Below, one piece after another: positions 53,472 to 64,000 of a stretch of 64,000 nucleotides of DNA. The position numbers and the translations under genes were made by a program. The DNA is from Fagopyrum homotropicum (Eukaryota; Streptophyta; Magnoliopsida; Caryophyllales; Polygonaceae). Under the pieces are notes generated by a model, which saw nothing but the letters and a program-made list of their open reading frames with translations, made no database searches and was not told the origin of the DNA. Where the stretch lies: assembly GCA_033239125.1 (NCBI GenBank), contig BSWB01000005.1, positions 22,063,447 through 22,127,446 of the forward strand, given 5' to 3'. Numbering within the stretch: position 1 is the stretch's first letter; every line of letters starts with the position of its first letter.

Positions 53472-53587
53472 CTAGGTCTAGATTGAGTCATTTTGTGATT
53501 GTTTATAGTGTAGATCTTTCTTGTTGCTTTTGATCTCTCTTTGGTGTGTGTCTTTGCTTTTCAGGACATCTCTTACTCTTTAGGTGC

Positions 53588-56500
53588 ATGCGAAGATCTC
53601 ATGGAAAGGATTTAGCTCCATTCGATCCCGAACCGGAGAAAACCCTTAGATCTAGATCCAAGAGCATCAAGAAGGGGAAAGAGATGGCCGGAAGAGACCT
53701 CCAAGCTGAATTGGATGAAGCCTTAGAGCAAATAAGGCTAAGAGATGAGCTCTTGGAGGAGGAAAGGAGACTTGCCAATGAGAGGCAAGAAGCAACTAGG
53801 AGGGAGATTGATGAGATTAGGCAAGCCCTTGTACAAGGAGAGCTTAATCGTCAACAACCTCCACCTCCTCCACCACCGGTGGTACAACCGCAGCCGGCGG
53901 TTAATGTTAGGGTTATACCCATTGCTATTGAAGAGCCACAAACTTTGGGGAGACGTATGGATCCGGCACAAAGAGCACACCGTCCGGGTGTGAACTTAGG
54001 AGATCCCGCAGCCCACAACTACGAGCTCCGCCCTCAAGTTCTACAAATGATCCGGCATAATCAATTTGGAGGGATGGAAGGAGAGTCTCCTCATCAACAC
54101 TTGATGAACTATGAGATTTTGATGGAGACTCTTAGACCGCCAAGATTGGAGAGCAACAACCATAAGCTTAGCGCTTTCTCCTTCTCTCTTAAGGACAAAG
54201 CCTTAGCTTGGTATCAATCTATTCCACAAGGGCGAGTTGGTACTTGGGAGGAGATGACAACCGAGTTTTTGACTAAGTTCTTCCCACCTTCCAAGACTAC
54301 CGAATTAAGAGGGAAGATCAATGCCTTCGTGATGAAGGATAGAGAGAGTTTGTTCAAGTCTTGGGAGAGATTCAAAGACCTTCTCCTAGATTGTCCACAC
54401 CATGGCATACCGAAAATTGAGCTATTGGAGATCTACTTCAAGGGACTTGATGAAGATAGCCAATTCAAGCTTCAATCCCTTTTCGGTGGGACTTTCATGG
54501 AGAAGCATGTGGATGATGCTTGGGAGTTTGTAGAGAAACAAGCTCTAGTGATTGAGAAATACTCCCATAGGAAGAGTGAAGGGAGAAAGGCGGGAGCATA
54601 TGAGGTGAGTGAGGTCACCATGAGCAATTTCAAGCTTGATGCCATCAACAACGAGCTAAAGTCCTTGAGGGAGTTGTGTGCTACAACCTTGAAGAACCAA
54701 GCAACCCCTCAAGTGCTTCCACAAGCTAACTTGTCTTCCAAGGAGGAGGATGTGAACTATATGGGAAGGGGCAACTACAACAACTACCAAGGCCCAAGGA
54801 ACTTCAACAACAACCGGCAATTCAACAATTACCGGCCCAACCATAACCATCCCGGGTTCTCTTATTCTAACCCGGATGGAGCCTTGAACCCTCCCGCTTC
54901 CACAAGCACAACTCCACCACCAAGAGCTTCACAAGAGCCTCCATCCGGATTCACTCAACCTCCAAAAGATAGAACCGAAATGATGTTTGAGCAATTGCTT
55001 GGAAGGTTGAGTGGTCTTGAGAGCACCGTGACTTCAATTTCTAAGGCTCAAAAGGTTTTGGAAGCACAAGTGTTCCAAAAGGCGGGTGAAGCACATAGAG
55101 ATCCGGGAAAGCTTCCCGGGAGAACCGAAGAAAACCCAAGAGGCCAAGTGTTGGCTATTACAACAAGAAGTGGATTAAGCATGAAGGATCCTTTGCCCAA
55201 GGAGAATGCTAAAGGGAAGCAAGTGGTGAATGAAGAAGAGACTTTGCAAGGAGATGGAGGCAAGAGCAAGGATGTAGAGCCAACCTATGTGGCACCGCCT
55301 CCATACAAGCTACCACTACCGTTCCCTCAATCACGAGCAAGAGCTCGCTTGGACAATCACTTTGGTAAATTCCTTGAACTTATGTCTAAATTACATATTA
55401 ACATTCCGTTCATGGATGCTATTTTAGGAATGCCGGCATATGGCAAGTTCTTGAAGGAAATACTCTCCAACAAAAGGAAGTTGGAGGAGTATGGGGAGAT
55501 AAGAATGACAAAGAGATCCTCGGAGTTGATTCAAACGATGAAGGAGGAGATGCCTCCTAAGCTAAGGGATCCGGGATCCTTTTGTGTGCCAATCGGAGTA
55601 GGAGAAGTGAAGTATGACGCCTTATGTGATCTTGGGGCAAGTGTAAGCATCATCCCGCTTGCACTTTGCAACAAGGTTGGGCTAGGAGAGCCAAAGCCGG
55701 TCAAGATGACCCTTTACATGGCGGACCGCTCGATCACTCATCCGGTTGGAATCTTGGAAGACATCCCGGTGCAATTAGGGAAGTTCTATGTGCCCATAGA
55801 CTTCGTTGTTTTGGACATCCCGGCGGACTATCCGGTTCCTATCATCTTGGGAAGACCTTTCCTAGCTACTTCCGGATGTCTAGTAGATTGCAAGAATGGG
55901 ACTCTCTCCTTCAACATTGGAGAAGAGAACATCAAGTTCAAGCTGTCCACAATGATGAAAGGGCCAACCCTTGATGAGGATGTATTCAACATAGTTGAAG
56001 AAGAGGAGTCTAGAGAGGTTGTGAGCTCAATCTTGCTCAAGGATCCACTTGAGAAGGTTCTTAGCTCAAGCTTGATGGAAGAAGGAGTTGAGGAGAGTAG
56101 CAATGAAGTAATCAAGGCCTTGAATGCATTGGACGAGCTACCAAGTGTTGGATTTGAAGTGCTAGAAGAAGGGAGAAACTGGCAGAAAAATCGGACTGGA
56201 GGGTCCAGATCGGCCGATTTTTGGCCTTGTGCTGAAATGTCAGCCAGTTCAACAAAAACAGAAACTCAGATCGACCCACTGCAAAAAAAATCGGCCGATT
56301 TTTCCTCCTGGGCCGATTTTCCTGAGTCTTTTCAGCATCAACCACTTGAGTGTGAGCAATCATCAAGGGACTTCAAGGAGGCTTCCATGGCTTTGCAATC
56401 ATCTCAACCTACATTGTATGGATCATCTCCAACCGAAAAAGGTCCTCCTCAACTTGATCTTAAACCCCTTCCCTCTCATTTAAAGTATGCTTTCCTTGGT

Positions 56501-59500
56501 TCAAATTCTACTTATCCGGTGATTGTGAATGCATCTTTGAATGATGATGAGCTTAATAGACTGTTGAATGAATTGAAACTGCATAGAAAGGCAATAGGAT
56601 ACACCATTGATGATCTAGTTGGCATCAAACCTTCTTTGTGCATGCATAGGATAATGATGGAAGATAATCATAAACCCTCTATTGAACATCAAAGAAGATT
56701 GAATCCCATAATGAAAGAGGTGGTCAAAAAGGAAATCATTAAGTTGCTAGATGCGGGAATTATCGACCCTATCTCGGATAGTAAGTGGGTTAGTCCCGTT
56801 CATGTAGTACCTAAGAAGGGTTGGATGACCGTAGTGGCCAATGAGAATAATGAACTAATCCCAACTAGGACGGTTACGGGATGGAGGATGTGCATTGATT
56901 ATAGGAAGTTGAACATGGCCTCTAGGAAAGATCACTTCCCTCTCCCTTTCATTGACCAAATGCTAGAGAGGTTAGCTCAACATTCCTATTTTTGCTACCT
57001 ACATGGCTATAGTGGATTCTTCCAAATCCCTATCCACCCCGATGACCAAGAGAAAACAACCTTTACATGTCCATGGGGTACTTTTGCATATAGGAGAATG
57101 CCATTTGGGTTGTGTAATGCACCCGCCACCTTCCAAAGGTGTATGATGGCCATCTTTTCGGAATATATTGAAAATATCATGGAAGTGTTCATGGATGATT
57201 TCTCTGTTTATGGTTCTTCCTTTGATAATTTCTTGGCTAACTTGTCATTAGTATTGCAAAGATGTGAGGAGACAAATCTTGTCTTGAATTGGGAAAAATG
57301 CCACTTCATGGTAAGTGAAGGTATTGTGTTAGGACACTTGGTGTCTAACCGTGGCATTGAGGTTGATAGGGCCAAGATTGAGACGATAGAGAAGTTGCCA
57401 CCACCTACCTCGGTGAAAGGGGTAAGGAGTTTCTTAGGGCATGCCGGTTTTTACCGGAGGTTTATTCAAGACTTCTCTAAAATTTCTAAGCCCCTTACTA
57501 ACCTACTAATGAAGGATGTTGAATTTGTTTTCTCCGAAGATTGCCTTGAGGCTTTTTGTAGGTTGAAGAACGCCTTGATCTCCGCACCTATAATGCAACC
57601 TCCGGATTGGAGTTTACCGTTTGAGATCATGTGTGATGCAAGCGATGTAGCCGTTGGGGCTGTTTTGGGGCTAAGGAAAGATGGGAAAACTCATGCTATT
57701 TATTATGCTAGCAAGACGCTAGATGATGCCCAACTCAATTATGCTACCACCGAGAAGGAGTTGCTAGCGGTTGTGTATGCATTTGAGAAGTTCCGCTCAT
57801 ATCTTGTTGGAGCGAAGGTCATAGTTTATACGGATCATGCTGCGATCCGTTATCTACTTACCAAGAAGGATGCCAAGCCTAGGTTGATTCGGTGGATCCT
57901 TCTTCTTCAAGAGTTTGACTTGGAAATCCGGGACAAGAAGGGATCCGAGAACTCCGTGGCGGATCATCTTAGTAGACTCCTACCATTGGAGCTTGAAAGA
58001 GAGGACATCCCAATTGATGACTCATTCCGGGATGAGCAATTGCAAATGGTGGAGGAGTGCTTGTTCCAAGTGTCTAGAGGAAGCGAGCCATGGTTTGCCG
58101 ACATTGTGAACTACTTAGTGTGTGAGGAGGTGCCTCCCGGTTTGACATATGCCCAAAGGAAGAAGTTCTTCAAAGATGTGAGGCACTACTATTGGAGTGA
58201 GCCACTTTTGTTCAAAAGAGGGCCGGATGGAATGTTTAGGAGATGCATACCGGAGGATGAGGTGGAGAGTGTAATCCGCCATTGTCATTCCTTGCCATGT
58301 GGAGGACATGCTAGCACACACAAGACATGTGCGAAGGTGCTACAATCGGGCTTCTTTTGGCCAAGTTTGTTCAAGGACGTGCAAGGCTTTGTGGTAGCTT
58401 GTGATGCTTGCCAAAGGACGGGCAACATCTCAAGGAGAAATGAGATGCCCTTGAACAACATACAAGAGGTAGAGATATTTGATGTGTGGGGTGTGGACTT
58501 CATGGGACCATTCCCTTCTTCATGTGGCAACCTCTACATCCTATTGGCGGTTGACTATGTTTCGAGATGGGTGGAGGCAATCGCCTCACCTACAAATGAC
58601 GCCAAGGTTGTGGTGCGCTTCTTCAACCGAGTGATCTTCCCTAGGTTTGGAACACCAAGGGTGATCATAAGTGATGGAGGGAAGCACTTCACCAATAGGA
58701 ACTTTGGGGCACTTTTGGCTAAGTATGGGGTGACTCATAAGGTGGCAACACCTTACCATCCCCAAACTAGTGGCCAAGTGGAACTTTCCAACCGGGAGAT
58801 CAAGGGGATACTCGAAAAGACGGTCTCTAGGACGAGAAAGGATTGGGCTATGAAGCTCGATGATGCCTTGTGGGCATATAGGACCGCTTTCAAGACACCA
58901 ATTGGCACCACTCCTTACAAGTTGGTCTATGGCAAGTCTTGCCACCTTCCGGTAGAGATGGAGCATAGAGCTTATTGGGCCATTAAGTGGCTAAATTTTG
59001 ACCTCAAGGAGGCGGGAGAGAAGCGGTTGCTAGACATGAACGCCCTTGAGGAGATCCGGTTGGATGCTTATGAGAACGCCCGGATCTACAAGGAGAGGAC
59101 TAAACGATGGCATGACAAGCGCCTCATCCCGAAGGAGTTGAGTGAAGGCGACCTTGTCCTTCTCTTCAACTCAAGGCTGCGGCTTTTCCCCGGAAAGCTC
59201 AAATCAAGATGGACCGGGCCATATGTGGTGAAGAAGATCTTTCCTCATGGAGCGGTAGAGATAGGAGGAGATCATTGTGGTGACTTCAAGGTGAATGGGC
59301 ACCGTTTGAAGAAGTACATCCCGGAATCCCCGGTGGAAGTGATTGCCCCGCTTCACCTTGATTTAAACGCTCTTGAATTTGGTCAAGCTAATGACCTTAA
59401 AGAAGCGCTTAATGGGAGGCAACCCATTGGTATATATTTTTCCCTTTTGTTTTTCTTGCTTTTGTTTAATCTCACTCTTGGTGTGCTTTGTTTTTCCTTT

Positions 59501-59527
59501 GTGTTTTTGGGTGCTAGATCTTGTTGA
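53588..59527 (+). CDS. Athila-like gag-pol, open frame but RT catalytic Asp lost (copy 4)
   Basis: A full 1,979-codon frame with the domain order of copy 2. Codon 57002-57004 is CAT where the other units have GAT, so the Asp of the LDGYSG motif (residue 1139, motif A of reverse transcriptase, one of the three metal-binding Asp) is His. FMDD, RNase H and integrase residues are intact. Other private changes are Pro to Ser in the Pro-rich part of Gag, Tyr to Asp and Asn to Ser near residue 1060, His to Tyr just before motif A, and Ile to Leu beside the integrase Glu. From knowledge of the family, the motif A change should abolish DNA synthesis. The protein may still assemble. Confidence 0.9.
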   Translation: MRRSHGKDLAPFDPEPEKTLRSRSKSIKKGKEMAGRDLQAELDEALEQIRLRDELLEEERRLANERQEATRREIDEIRQALVQGELNRQQPPPPPPPVVQPQPAVNVRVIPIAIEEPQTLGRRMDPAQRAHRPGVNLGDPAAHNYELRPQVLQMIRHNQFGGMEGESPHQHLMNYEILMETLRPPRLESNNHKLSAFSFSLKDKALAWYQSIPQGRVGTWEEMTTEFLTKFFPPSKTTELRGKINAFVMKDRESLFKSWERFKDLLLDCPHHGIPKIELLEIYFKGLDEDSQFKLQSLFGGTFMEKHVDDAWEFVEKQALVIEKYSHRKSEGRKAGAYEVSEVTMSNFKLDAINNELKSLRELCATTLKNQATPQVLPQANLSSKEEDVNYMGRGNYNNYQGPRNFNNNRQFNNYRPNHNHPGFSYSNPDGALNPPASTSTTPPPRASQEPPSGFTQPPKDRTEMMFEQLLGRLSGLESTVTSISKAQKVLEAQVFQKAGEAHRDPGKLPGRTEENPRGQVLAITTRSGLSMKDPLPKENAKGKQVVNEEETLQGDGGKSKDVEPTYVAPPPYKLPLPFPQSRARARLDNHFGKFLELMSKLHINIPFMDAILGMPAYGKFLKEILSNKRKLEEYGEIRMTKRSSELIQTMKEEMPPKLRDPGSFCVPIGVGEVKYDALCDLGASVSIIPLALCNKVGLGEPKPVKMTLYMADRSITHPVGILEDIPVQLGKFYVPIDFVVLDIPADYPVPIILGRPFLATSGCLVDCKNGTLSFNIGEENIKFKLSTMMKGPTLDEDVFNIVEEEESREVVSSILLKDPLEKVLSSSLMEEGVEESSNEVIKALNALDELPSVGFEVLEEGRNWQKNRTGGSRSADFWPCAEMSASSTKTETQIDPLQKKSADFSSWADFPESFQHQPLECEQSSRDFKEASMALQSSQPTLYGSSPTEKGPPQLDLKPLPSHLKYAFLGSNSTYPVIVNASLNDDELNRLLNELKLHRKAIGYTIDDLVGIKPSLCMHRIMMEDNHKPSIEHQRRLNPIMKEVVKKEIIKLLDAGIIDPISDSKWVSPVHVVPKKGWMTVVANENNELIPTRTVTGWRMCIDYRKLNMASRKDHFPLPFIDQMLERLAQHSYFCYLHGYSGFFQIPIHPDDQEKTTFTCPWGTFAYRRMPFGLCNAPATFQRCMMAIFSEYIENIMEVFMDDFSVYGSSFDNFLANLSLVLQRCEETNLVLNWEKCHFMVSEGIVLGHLVSNRGIEVDRAKIETIEKLPPPTSVKGVRSFLGHAGFYRRFIQDFSKISKPLTNLLMKDVEFVFSEDCLEAFCRLKNALISAPIMQPPDWSLPFEIMCDASDVAVGAVLGLRKDGKTHAIYYASKTLDDAQLNYATTEKELLAVVYAFEKFRSYLVGAKVIVYTDHAAIRYLLTKKDAKPRLIRWILLLQEFDLEIRDKKGSENSVADHLSRLLPLELEREDIPIDDSFRDEQLQMVEECLFQVSRGSEPWFADIVNYLVCEEVPPGLTYAQRKKFFKDVRHYYWSEPLLFKRGPDGMFRRCIPEDEVESVIRHCHSLPCGGHASTHKTCAKVLQSGFFWPSLFKDVQGFVVACDACQRTGNISRRNEMPLNNIQEVEIFDVWGVDFMGPFPSSCGNLYILLAVDYVSRWVEAIASPTNDAKVVVRFFNRVIFPRFGTPRVIISDGGKHFTNRNFGALLAKYGVTHKVATPYHPQTSGQVELSNREIKGILEKTVSRTRKDWAMKLDDALWAYRTAFKTPIGTTPYKLVYGKSCHLPVEMEHRAYWAIKWLNFDLKEAGEKRLLDMNALEEIRLDAYENARIYKERTKRWHDKRLIPKELSEGDLVLLFNSRLRLFPGKLKSRWTGPYVVKKIFPHGAVEIGGDHCGDFKVNGHRLKKYIPESPVEVIAPLHLDLNALEFGQANDLKEALNGRQPIGIYFSLLFFLLLFNLTLGVLCFSFVFLGARSC
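56186..56320. other. GGCC palindrome modules P1 and P2 inside pol (copy 4)
   Basis: Same sequence as in units 2 and 3. Confidence 0.75.
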
Positions 59528-61179
59528 TTGTCATGAGTTATGAGATGTTGGAGGTCATGTGAAAGCCTCATGGACCAGTTGAAGGTACAAGATCCAAGCA
59601 CATGGACGAGGAGGAAAGCACCCAGAAAAATCGGCCCATTCTTCAGACAAATCGGCCGATTTTCCTGGGCTATGGGGCGATTTTTCCTCTGTAAAGGAAA
59701 GTGATGATCTCCAATCAAGCATGGGTGGAGCGGACGTGGAACTTGGACGGCTTGCGGTGCCAAGCGCGGGTTCCGACATCATAATGAACATCAAGAGCTC
59801 TCTACCATCCTTGATCGATCGTCCACCATCATCATCCAATGTGAACTGAAATACCAAAGCATCACCAATTTTACATTGTGAGGACTCTCTTTCACTTCTT
59901 TATTTAGTTTCCACATTGGGGACAATGTGTTTCTAAGTATGGGGTGGGGTTTTCATGATCATTTGCATGATTAGCATCTAAGATAGTTAAATTTTGTCAC
60001 ATGTTTCATTATGTCTTGCATTGTACATACATATTTCGAAAAATCAAAAAAATTCAGAAAATTTTAAAAATTTTTAGTGCTTCTAAGGCTTGGATATGAC
60101 CCTAATGATGAATCTTGTCTTGTGGATTGGCTATGGATGGCCTTATGTGTTAAATTGATGAATACATATGTGGACTTGAAGTACTTATCTTGAATCCCAT
60201 GAATGGTTTGTGATTATGATGCTTGTCTTGATTGAATTGAGGATTGAAAGTCGAAATTACATGCTAGTTCTTGCACATCATTTAGGAATAAATGAGGCAA
60301 TTCATCTTCCTCTACTTCTCATCTTGATCATGTTGTTTGAGCACCTCAATTGATGAAAATTTGACCTCTTTTGACCCATCCGGGAATAGGAGCATGCTAG
60401 TGTGGTGAATGTGTGAAAAGCAAGTGTGGGGTGAAGTGATTGATGAAAGAATGATGTGAATGAAGTGCTGAAATTGTTGCGAAAGTGTAGCCAAAAATAT
60501 AGGTTTGGGGACGTTGGCTTAAATGACAAGTAACTCGGTACACTTCACATAATCGGGTGTTGGTGCCTTGCCAAAGTCAAATAAACCAATAGTCCTAACG
60601 AGCTTTGGTATGTGTGCCCGGTGTGGATGTACCTCAAAAAATAGAAAAAGCCCGAGGATGGCTAATCACCAAGGTTTCGGGTTTTGTACACCAATGCCAT
60701 TGTCTCAAAAAAATAAAAGAAAAGAAAATGAAAAATATACACTTGAGGGAAGTTGATAAGAAAATTTGAAGTTGTGGTTGTTTAGTTCCTTTCCGGGATT
60801 AGCATCACATAGCCTAGAAAATTCCCGCCTAATCACAACGTTTCTTGGCCTTCTATTTCACAAGCCCTTATGACTTATTTGCGTGTGTGTAAGACTAAGT
60901 GATTTAGATTGGATATGCTCATGATCATCTTGACATCTTCATCTTTACACTTCATTGCATGCTATCGAGTTAAGTACAATTGTCTTTCCATGCCTTCATT
61001 TATTTGATGCATAATTGCTTGTCCATTGCCATGAAACATGATTATGAAGGTGATCCAATACTAGAAGCACAACTCCAAAAAGATTTTGCCATTTTTCTAC
61101 ATACATAAATTATGTCATCTTGTAGTCTATAGTTGAGAATTTGCTCGGGGACGAGCAAACCTTAAGTATGGGGTATTTT
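59528..61179 (+). other. Element B 3' noncoding region, copy 4
   Basis: Module U intact (59627-59685), distal hairpin 59912-59949, shortened (AAAGA)n run, proximal hairpin and polypurine tract 61140-61179. Confidence 0.7.
61140..61179 (+). other. Element B LTR-proximal hairpin and polypurine tract (copy 4)
   Basis: Same stem, GGGA loop and TAAGTATGGGG as copy 1. Confidence 0.7.
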
Positions 61180-61318
61180 TGATAACACGATTTATGACTT
61201 AGGTTTAGGTAATCATTTAGATAGATTTCTCACTCATTCATGCACGGTTTAGCACTAATTCACGACGTTTGCACTCAATTCATGTATTTTGTCGAGATAG
61301 ACGTCTACACGGACTTGT
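61180..61318 (+). repeat. Element B 3' LTR remnant, copy 4 (139 bp)
   Basis: Same end point as the other copies. Confidence 0.9.
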
Positions 61319-61336
61319 AATCCAATATAGAAAGAG
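61313..61336. other. Tandem junction (units 4/5)
   Basis: Same filler and breakpoints as the other junctions. Confidence 0.85.
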
Positions 61337-62609
61337 ACTCCCTATGCAGGTTGTTGAGGCTTCAATATAGAAAGGTTCTAAAGATGAGAATTAATGTCAA
61401 ATACCCAAACTTGTAATCCAAGGACCAAGACTAACTAAACCGATCACGGTTGTGACACTCACAATCGAGGTAGAGGTTGTTGAGGCTTCACTACCACCTA
61501 GAAAAGGCAAGCCTAAACTAAGTCAAAGCAAATCTTTAACTTTGGATTAAAGTAAAAGCAGGTTCGTAAACTTAAAGGAAATCACGGGTAGTTCTTGAGG
61601 ATCCACGGCCGTGGACTTCAAGAACAGGCCGTAATTTAAGGTTGTCGACGATTCTCTCTAACTCTCAGGGTCCAATTTAATTACGATCGATCTATCATCA
61701 TCTAAGCCCCAACTATCAACCCTTCACCTTAGAATTGTTAAGGGTTTTTAGCCAACAATAGTCATTATGATATCAAATTCAAGGTTTAAAAGATTGAAAG
61801 ATGAAAACTTCCGAAAACTTTCAATAAACTTCAAACCAATCTCAATGTCACAATCAAGAACAAATATTGTCACTAGATTCGGAATAGAATGAATAAACAC
61901 AATCTTAGATAAGAAAGAAGAACGGGATGTCAATCCGTCTTCTAAATCAAACCTAAACAAGAAGAGAAATCTTCTTGCAATTAACCTTCCGAATCTTCGA
62001 TCTTCCGTCAATCCGGAAATCTCGATCACAATCTCCACCAAGTGCGAGATTAGGGGAACTCCAAAGATGAGTGCAAGTACGTCTTTTGCAAAGTCGCCAA
62101 ATCTCCAAGCATGGATGCAAGCGTAAGCCTAAAGCGAGGTCGCAAAGTGCGTCTAAGCGAAGATGACGGAATCTCTCTTTGTCCGTCCTTTTATAGTGTA
62201 TGATGAAGTAGCGGCCCGGCCCAATCTTTTAAAAGATCGTGGCTTAAAGTGTGGCGAAAAAGATCGCCAAGATCACGGTCGTGGAAGGTTCCACGACCGT
62301 AATTTAGAGCGTGGTTTAGGGCAAGAACGTGATTCTTCCCTAGCCTCGTGCATTCCATAAGTTGACACTCATTTTGCTCCTAAGAATGTCCTCAATCCAT
62401 GGACATACTCAATCAACTCATCCTTGCTAGATTCCGTTTGGAAATGGCTCTCAATCACCTATAATCAACATAAAGCTTGTGTAGACATCTATATCGACAA
62501 TATAGGCAAACTAGCGCACAAATGCAATAATGCTCAATCAATGACTATCAATATGAATCAATTACGCTTAGAAAACGTGCCTAAAATATCACAATATTTC
62601 ATGCTAACA
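61332..62609 (-). repeat. Element A LTR fragment (unit 5)
   Basis: TATA box 62187-62196 on the minus strand, module X 62271-62305, module Y 61579-61637. Confidence 0.85.
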
Positions 62610-64000
62610 AATAACCCCATACTACACTTGCTTGTCCCTAAGCAAGGTCTTTCAAAAGCTTTAAAACAAGAGTTAGGATGAAATATGTGTACCTTCTCAA
62701 AGCAATACTTCTTTTGGAGGAATGTGCCTTCTAAAGAATAGATCATTCTCAAACCTTGCTTCAATCGTTTATAGACTTTCATACACTTAATCAAAGAGTA
62801 AAGAGTAAAGAAAACTCATGAATCAATCAAACTTCTATACAAACATCATAACCTTTAAACATTATCAAAATCAATCATAAGAAACTTCAATTTAGATCAC
62901 CAAGTCATATAACATTCTTTTGATCTTAAGGACTTTCAAAGAAAAAGGTCTAGAATGTGGAAAGGGAAGGAAACTTTAAGGAATGTGGTGCATGAATCCG
63001 GGAAAGTGGACAACTACTCCTTCTTCTTCCTTTGCGGTTTCCGCAACACTTCAACTTAGAGCTTCGCTCTCTTCCTTTCATTTTTCGACTTTACTTTTGG
63101 AGTTATGGACAGAGGTGCACAAAAACCGAAGCCTAGGAGATTGGCGTTTCTCAATTTTATGAGATACCTCAAACCCTTAGCGCACATACCATAATCCGCT
63201 AGGAATATCGCTCAATCCGACTTTGGCAAGACACAAACACCCGGCTATGTGAATGGTGCCGAGTTACTCATCATCATGATTGACTTCCCCAAACCTACAA
63301 TGTCTTTCTATTCTTTTGATTGCAAATAATTGCTCTCATGGCCCTCCCACATCAAACATGCCTTTTTCATTCACTTCTCCAAATTCCCGGATAAGTAAAG
63401 GAGGTCAATATTTCAATGAGGAGCTAATATGATCAAAGAAAGAAGAAAGAAAAATCGAATTGCCTTAATCATCTCAACAAGAAGTATAAGAACTTATAGT
63501 GTGATTTCAACTTCAATTTCTCAACATGATTTAGGTAATATCCATCACATTATGAAACTTGCAAAAGAGGTATAATTAATTAATTCAATTTCTTTTCAAT
63601 TCACTATTCTTTTAAGCATGCAATTGTCATCAAACTCAATTCACAAGTAGTGATTATCATAGGAATCATCTCAATTCATTAGAAGCACAAAATTTTTCAA
63701 AATTTTTCAATTTTTATGGGTTTTTTCAAGTTCTTTTTCATGCAATGCAATAACGAAACATGCAACAATATAATGAACATGCAATGATAGTCTCGAATAG
63801 AAGCAAACATAGTGAGTAAGAGTTATTACAAACTTTTAGTCACACCCCACCCCATACTTAGGACGAACATTGTCCCTAATGTTCAAAAGAAAGAAAGAAA
63901 AGAAGAAAAGAAAAAGAAACTCACAAAATGGCGGTGGAGCGGCTAAAGCGAACGGTCAATCATCATCATCACTGCGGCGCTGGTGGAGGTGGGAATGGAG
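61337..64000. repeat. Tandem unit 5, start only (runs off the window)
   Basis: Matches the A portion of the unit up to the window edge, so the array continues to the right for an unknown distance. Confidence 0.95.
62610..64000 (-). mobile_element. Element A 3' internal fragment (unit 5, partial)
   Basis: Has a private 2-bp loss inside the purine motif next to the LTR (CCATACTACAC near 62619-62629). Distal hairpin at 63850-63884. Only the last few codons of the coding remnant are in the window. Confidence 0.8.

Larger units (their letters stand above)
48472..61336. repeat. Tandem unit 4 (12,865 bp)
   Basis: 9 bp shorter in total than unit 3, mainly from a 9-bp loss in the (AAAGA)n run near 60716-60730. 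Confidence 0.95.

Noticed and set aside
9851..64000. CRISPR-like or short satellite array
   Set aside because: The repeat period is 12.87 kb and contains retrotransposon genes; there are no short regular repeats with spacers.

Overview
The window is repeat DNA from a flowering-plant nuclear genome; the species cannot be told from it. Every feature I can support belongs to an LTR retrotransposon. The plant lineage is shown by the element types: Copia, a Ty3/Gypsy chromovirus primed by initiator-Met tRNA, and Athila-like Gypsy elements primed by tRNA-Asp. I found no host gene, rRNA, tRNA or CRISPR.

Left part, 1-9503. It opens with the RNase H end of a plus-strand Copia element, its polypurine tract and a short LTR (to about 606). 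Next is a degenerate minus-strand Copia-like element (989-1213 and 8309 to about 8800). A decayed chromovirus (1214-8308) splits it. The chromovirus has a near-perfect 5-bp target duplication, a 5' LTR shortened by an internal deletion and a full 1.7-kb 3' LTR. Its gag-pol is broken by many stops and at least one frameshift.

Right part, 9504-64000. This is a head-to-tail array of a composite unit of about 12,874 bp: four complete units (9851-22723, 22724-35597, 35598-48471, 48472-61336) and the start of a fifth that runs off the window. Each unit holds the minus-strand 3' end of one Athila-like element (family A: LTR, 3' noncoding region, coding remnant) and a plus-strand Athila-like element of a second family (B) inserted into it. 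B has a full 1,837-bp 5' LTR, a tRNA-Asp primer site, one long gag-pol frame, 1.66 kb of 3' noncoding DNA and only the first 139 bp of its 3' LTR. The array arose by DNA duplication, not retrotransposition: the repeat boundary joins B's 3' LTR at base 139 to the interior of A's LTR, with a short filler apparently copied from two sites within 80 bp downstream. Units 2-4 keep an open gag-pol of 1,979 codons. Unit 1 has a 1-bp frameshift and unit 4 has lost a reverse-transcriptase catalytic Asp. Without a full 3' LTR no unit is a complete element, though each could supply proteins or transcripts.

Two cis-structures stand out. B carries five copies per unit of a module built on the palindrome AAATCGGCCGATTT, most with half-sites about 14 nt to each side. 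A carries modules of the same geometry but different sequence at matching LTR positions. Both families also carry, twice each and 1,237 bp apart, a hairpin with an RGGGAC loop followed by TAAGTATGGGG; the stems differ by compensating changes. The chromovirus has a similar hairpin before its own polypurine tract.
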